The notes beneath the pieces are model-generated. The model was not told the DNA's origin and made no database searches. It saw nothing but the letters and a program-made list of their open reading frames with translations. Shown here in pieces: positions 63,581-64,000 of a stretch of DNA of 64,000 nucleotides. The translations under genes were made by a program, and so were the position numbers. How positions within the stretch are numbered: position 1 is the stretch's first letter; every line of letters starts with the position of its first letter. This DNA is from Anthostomella pinea (Eukaryota > Ascomycota > Sordariomycetes > Xylariales > Xylariaceae), in NCBI GenBank assembly GCA_963556695.1, contig CAUWAG010000006.1:3286001-3350000 (forward strand), written 5' to 3'.

Positions 63581-64000
63581 GCTGGTTCGCCCTCAAGGGT
63601 CGGATCCTGAGAGATTCGTGGATGGTGTAGGTAAGATAGGCGAACAGGGTATCTCGGAAAGAGAACAGGGTTGGTGTAGCCAGGAGTCAGTCTCTTGTAG
63701 TCCGATGTGAATCACTACGGCTAACTATAATGACTGCATGCGATGCAGATGTGACACGGGCAACCCGAGCGCCGATTTGCAAGGGCTGCTTATCTTGCCC
63801 CCATGCATGACGATTTAGATGCAGCTCCTCCGGCGTAGACTTCCCCTTGTAGGCCCCCCGTCTGGGCGCCCACGCTGTCGATCATGTTGGGCCGCTGCCC
63901 TTGTGCCCTGATGGGCTAGAACGGAAGACCCTCCATGGGGATTATGTCCGATTCAAGACTGGTATTTAGGATGGGTTGGCTGATGCTGCGAGCACCACCG
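63581..64000. other. Upstream region of the P450 gene
   Basis: 420 bp to the window edge, containing the P450 promoter. No other feature recognised. Confidence 0.45.

Overview
This is nuclear DNA of a filamentous ascomycete (Pezizomycotina; a Sordariomycete is my best guess, an inference). Short GT-AG introns with CTAAC/CTGAC-like branch sites, compact housekeeping genes, a Pth11-type seven-helix protein, a fungal P450, Hsk3 of the DASH complex and Tad-like, Fot1/pogo-like and hAT transposons all point that way. Exon ends were set by hand from splice signals, reading phase and protein-family continuity.

The left third (1-19 kb) is ordinary gene-dense euchromatin: the 3' part of RPN5 (26S proteasome lid), an FSH serine hydrolase, ATP18 (F-ATP synthase) divergent from a NIPSNAP mitochondrial protein, a Rogdi/Rav2 V-ATPase assembly factor divergent from POP7 (RNase P/MRP), a FAD-dependent amine oxidase gene broken by two Trp-to-stop changes, a FAT1-like very-long-chain acyl-CoA synthetase with a 7-nt first exon and a peroxisomal tail, a multiply broken pseudogene, a dihydroxybenzoate-decarboxylase-like amidohydrolase and an unrecognised ORF.

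From 19.1 to 22.6 kb lies an AT-rich block holding a decayed pogo-type transposase, a solo-LTR-like element with a perfect 5-bp target duplication, a long ATT microsatellite and two diverged 200-bp direct repeats at its edges. It is followed by about 8.4 kb (22.6-31 kb) in which I recognise no gene. Genes resume with a ketopantoate-reductase-fold protein carrying a long low-complexity tail (32.2-35 kb), HSK3 (37.5-38.2 kb) and a secreted HtrL/YibB-like protein (38.6-39.9 kb).

The 40-58 kb stretch is a transposon-rich accessory island: a complete but nonsense-riddled Fot1-like element with TA duplication and long inverted ends, inverted copies of the 213-bp LTR-like repeat embedded in a gutted Tad-like LINE, BTB- and DUF3716-type gene remnants, two copies of a 555-bp tRNA-derived SINE each with 13-bp target duplications, a separate 282-bp insertion between 16-bp direct repeats, a 2.86-kb hAT element with perfect 8-bp target duplication, and a kinase fragment. 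The right end (59.2-63.6 kb) returns to intact genes on the minus strand: a six-exon Pth11/rhodopsin-fold membrane protein and a nine-exon cytochrome P450 of the trichodiene-oxygenase-like type.

The most novel material is the SINE family, the 282-bp insertion and the layered insertions into BTB-like gene remnants. I did not find a convincing new multi-gene system.
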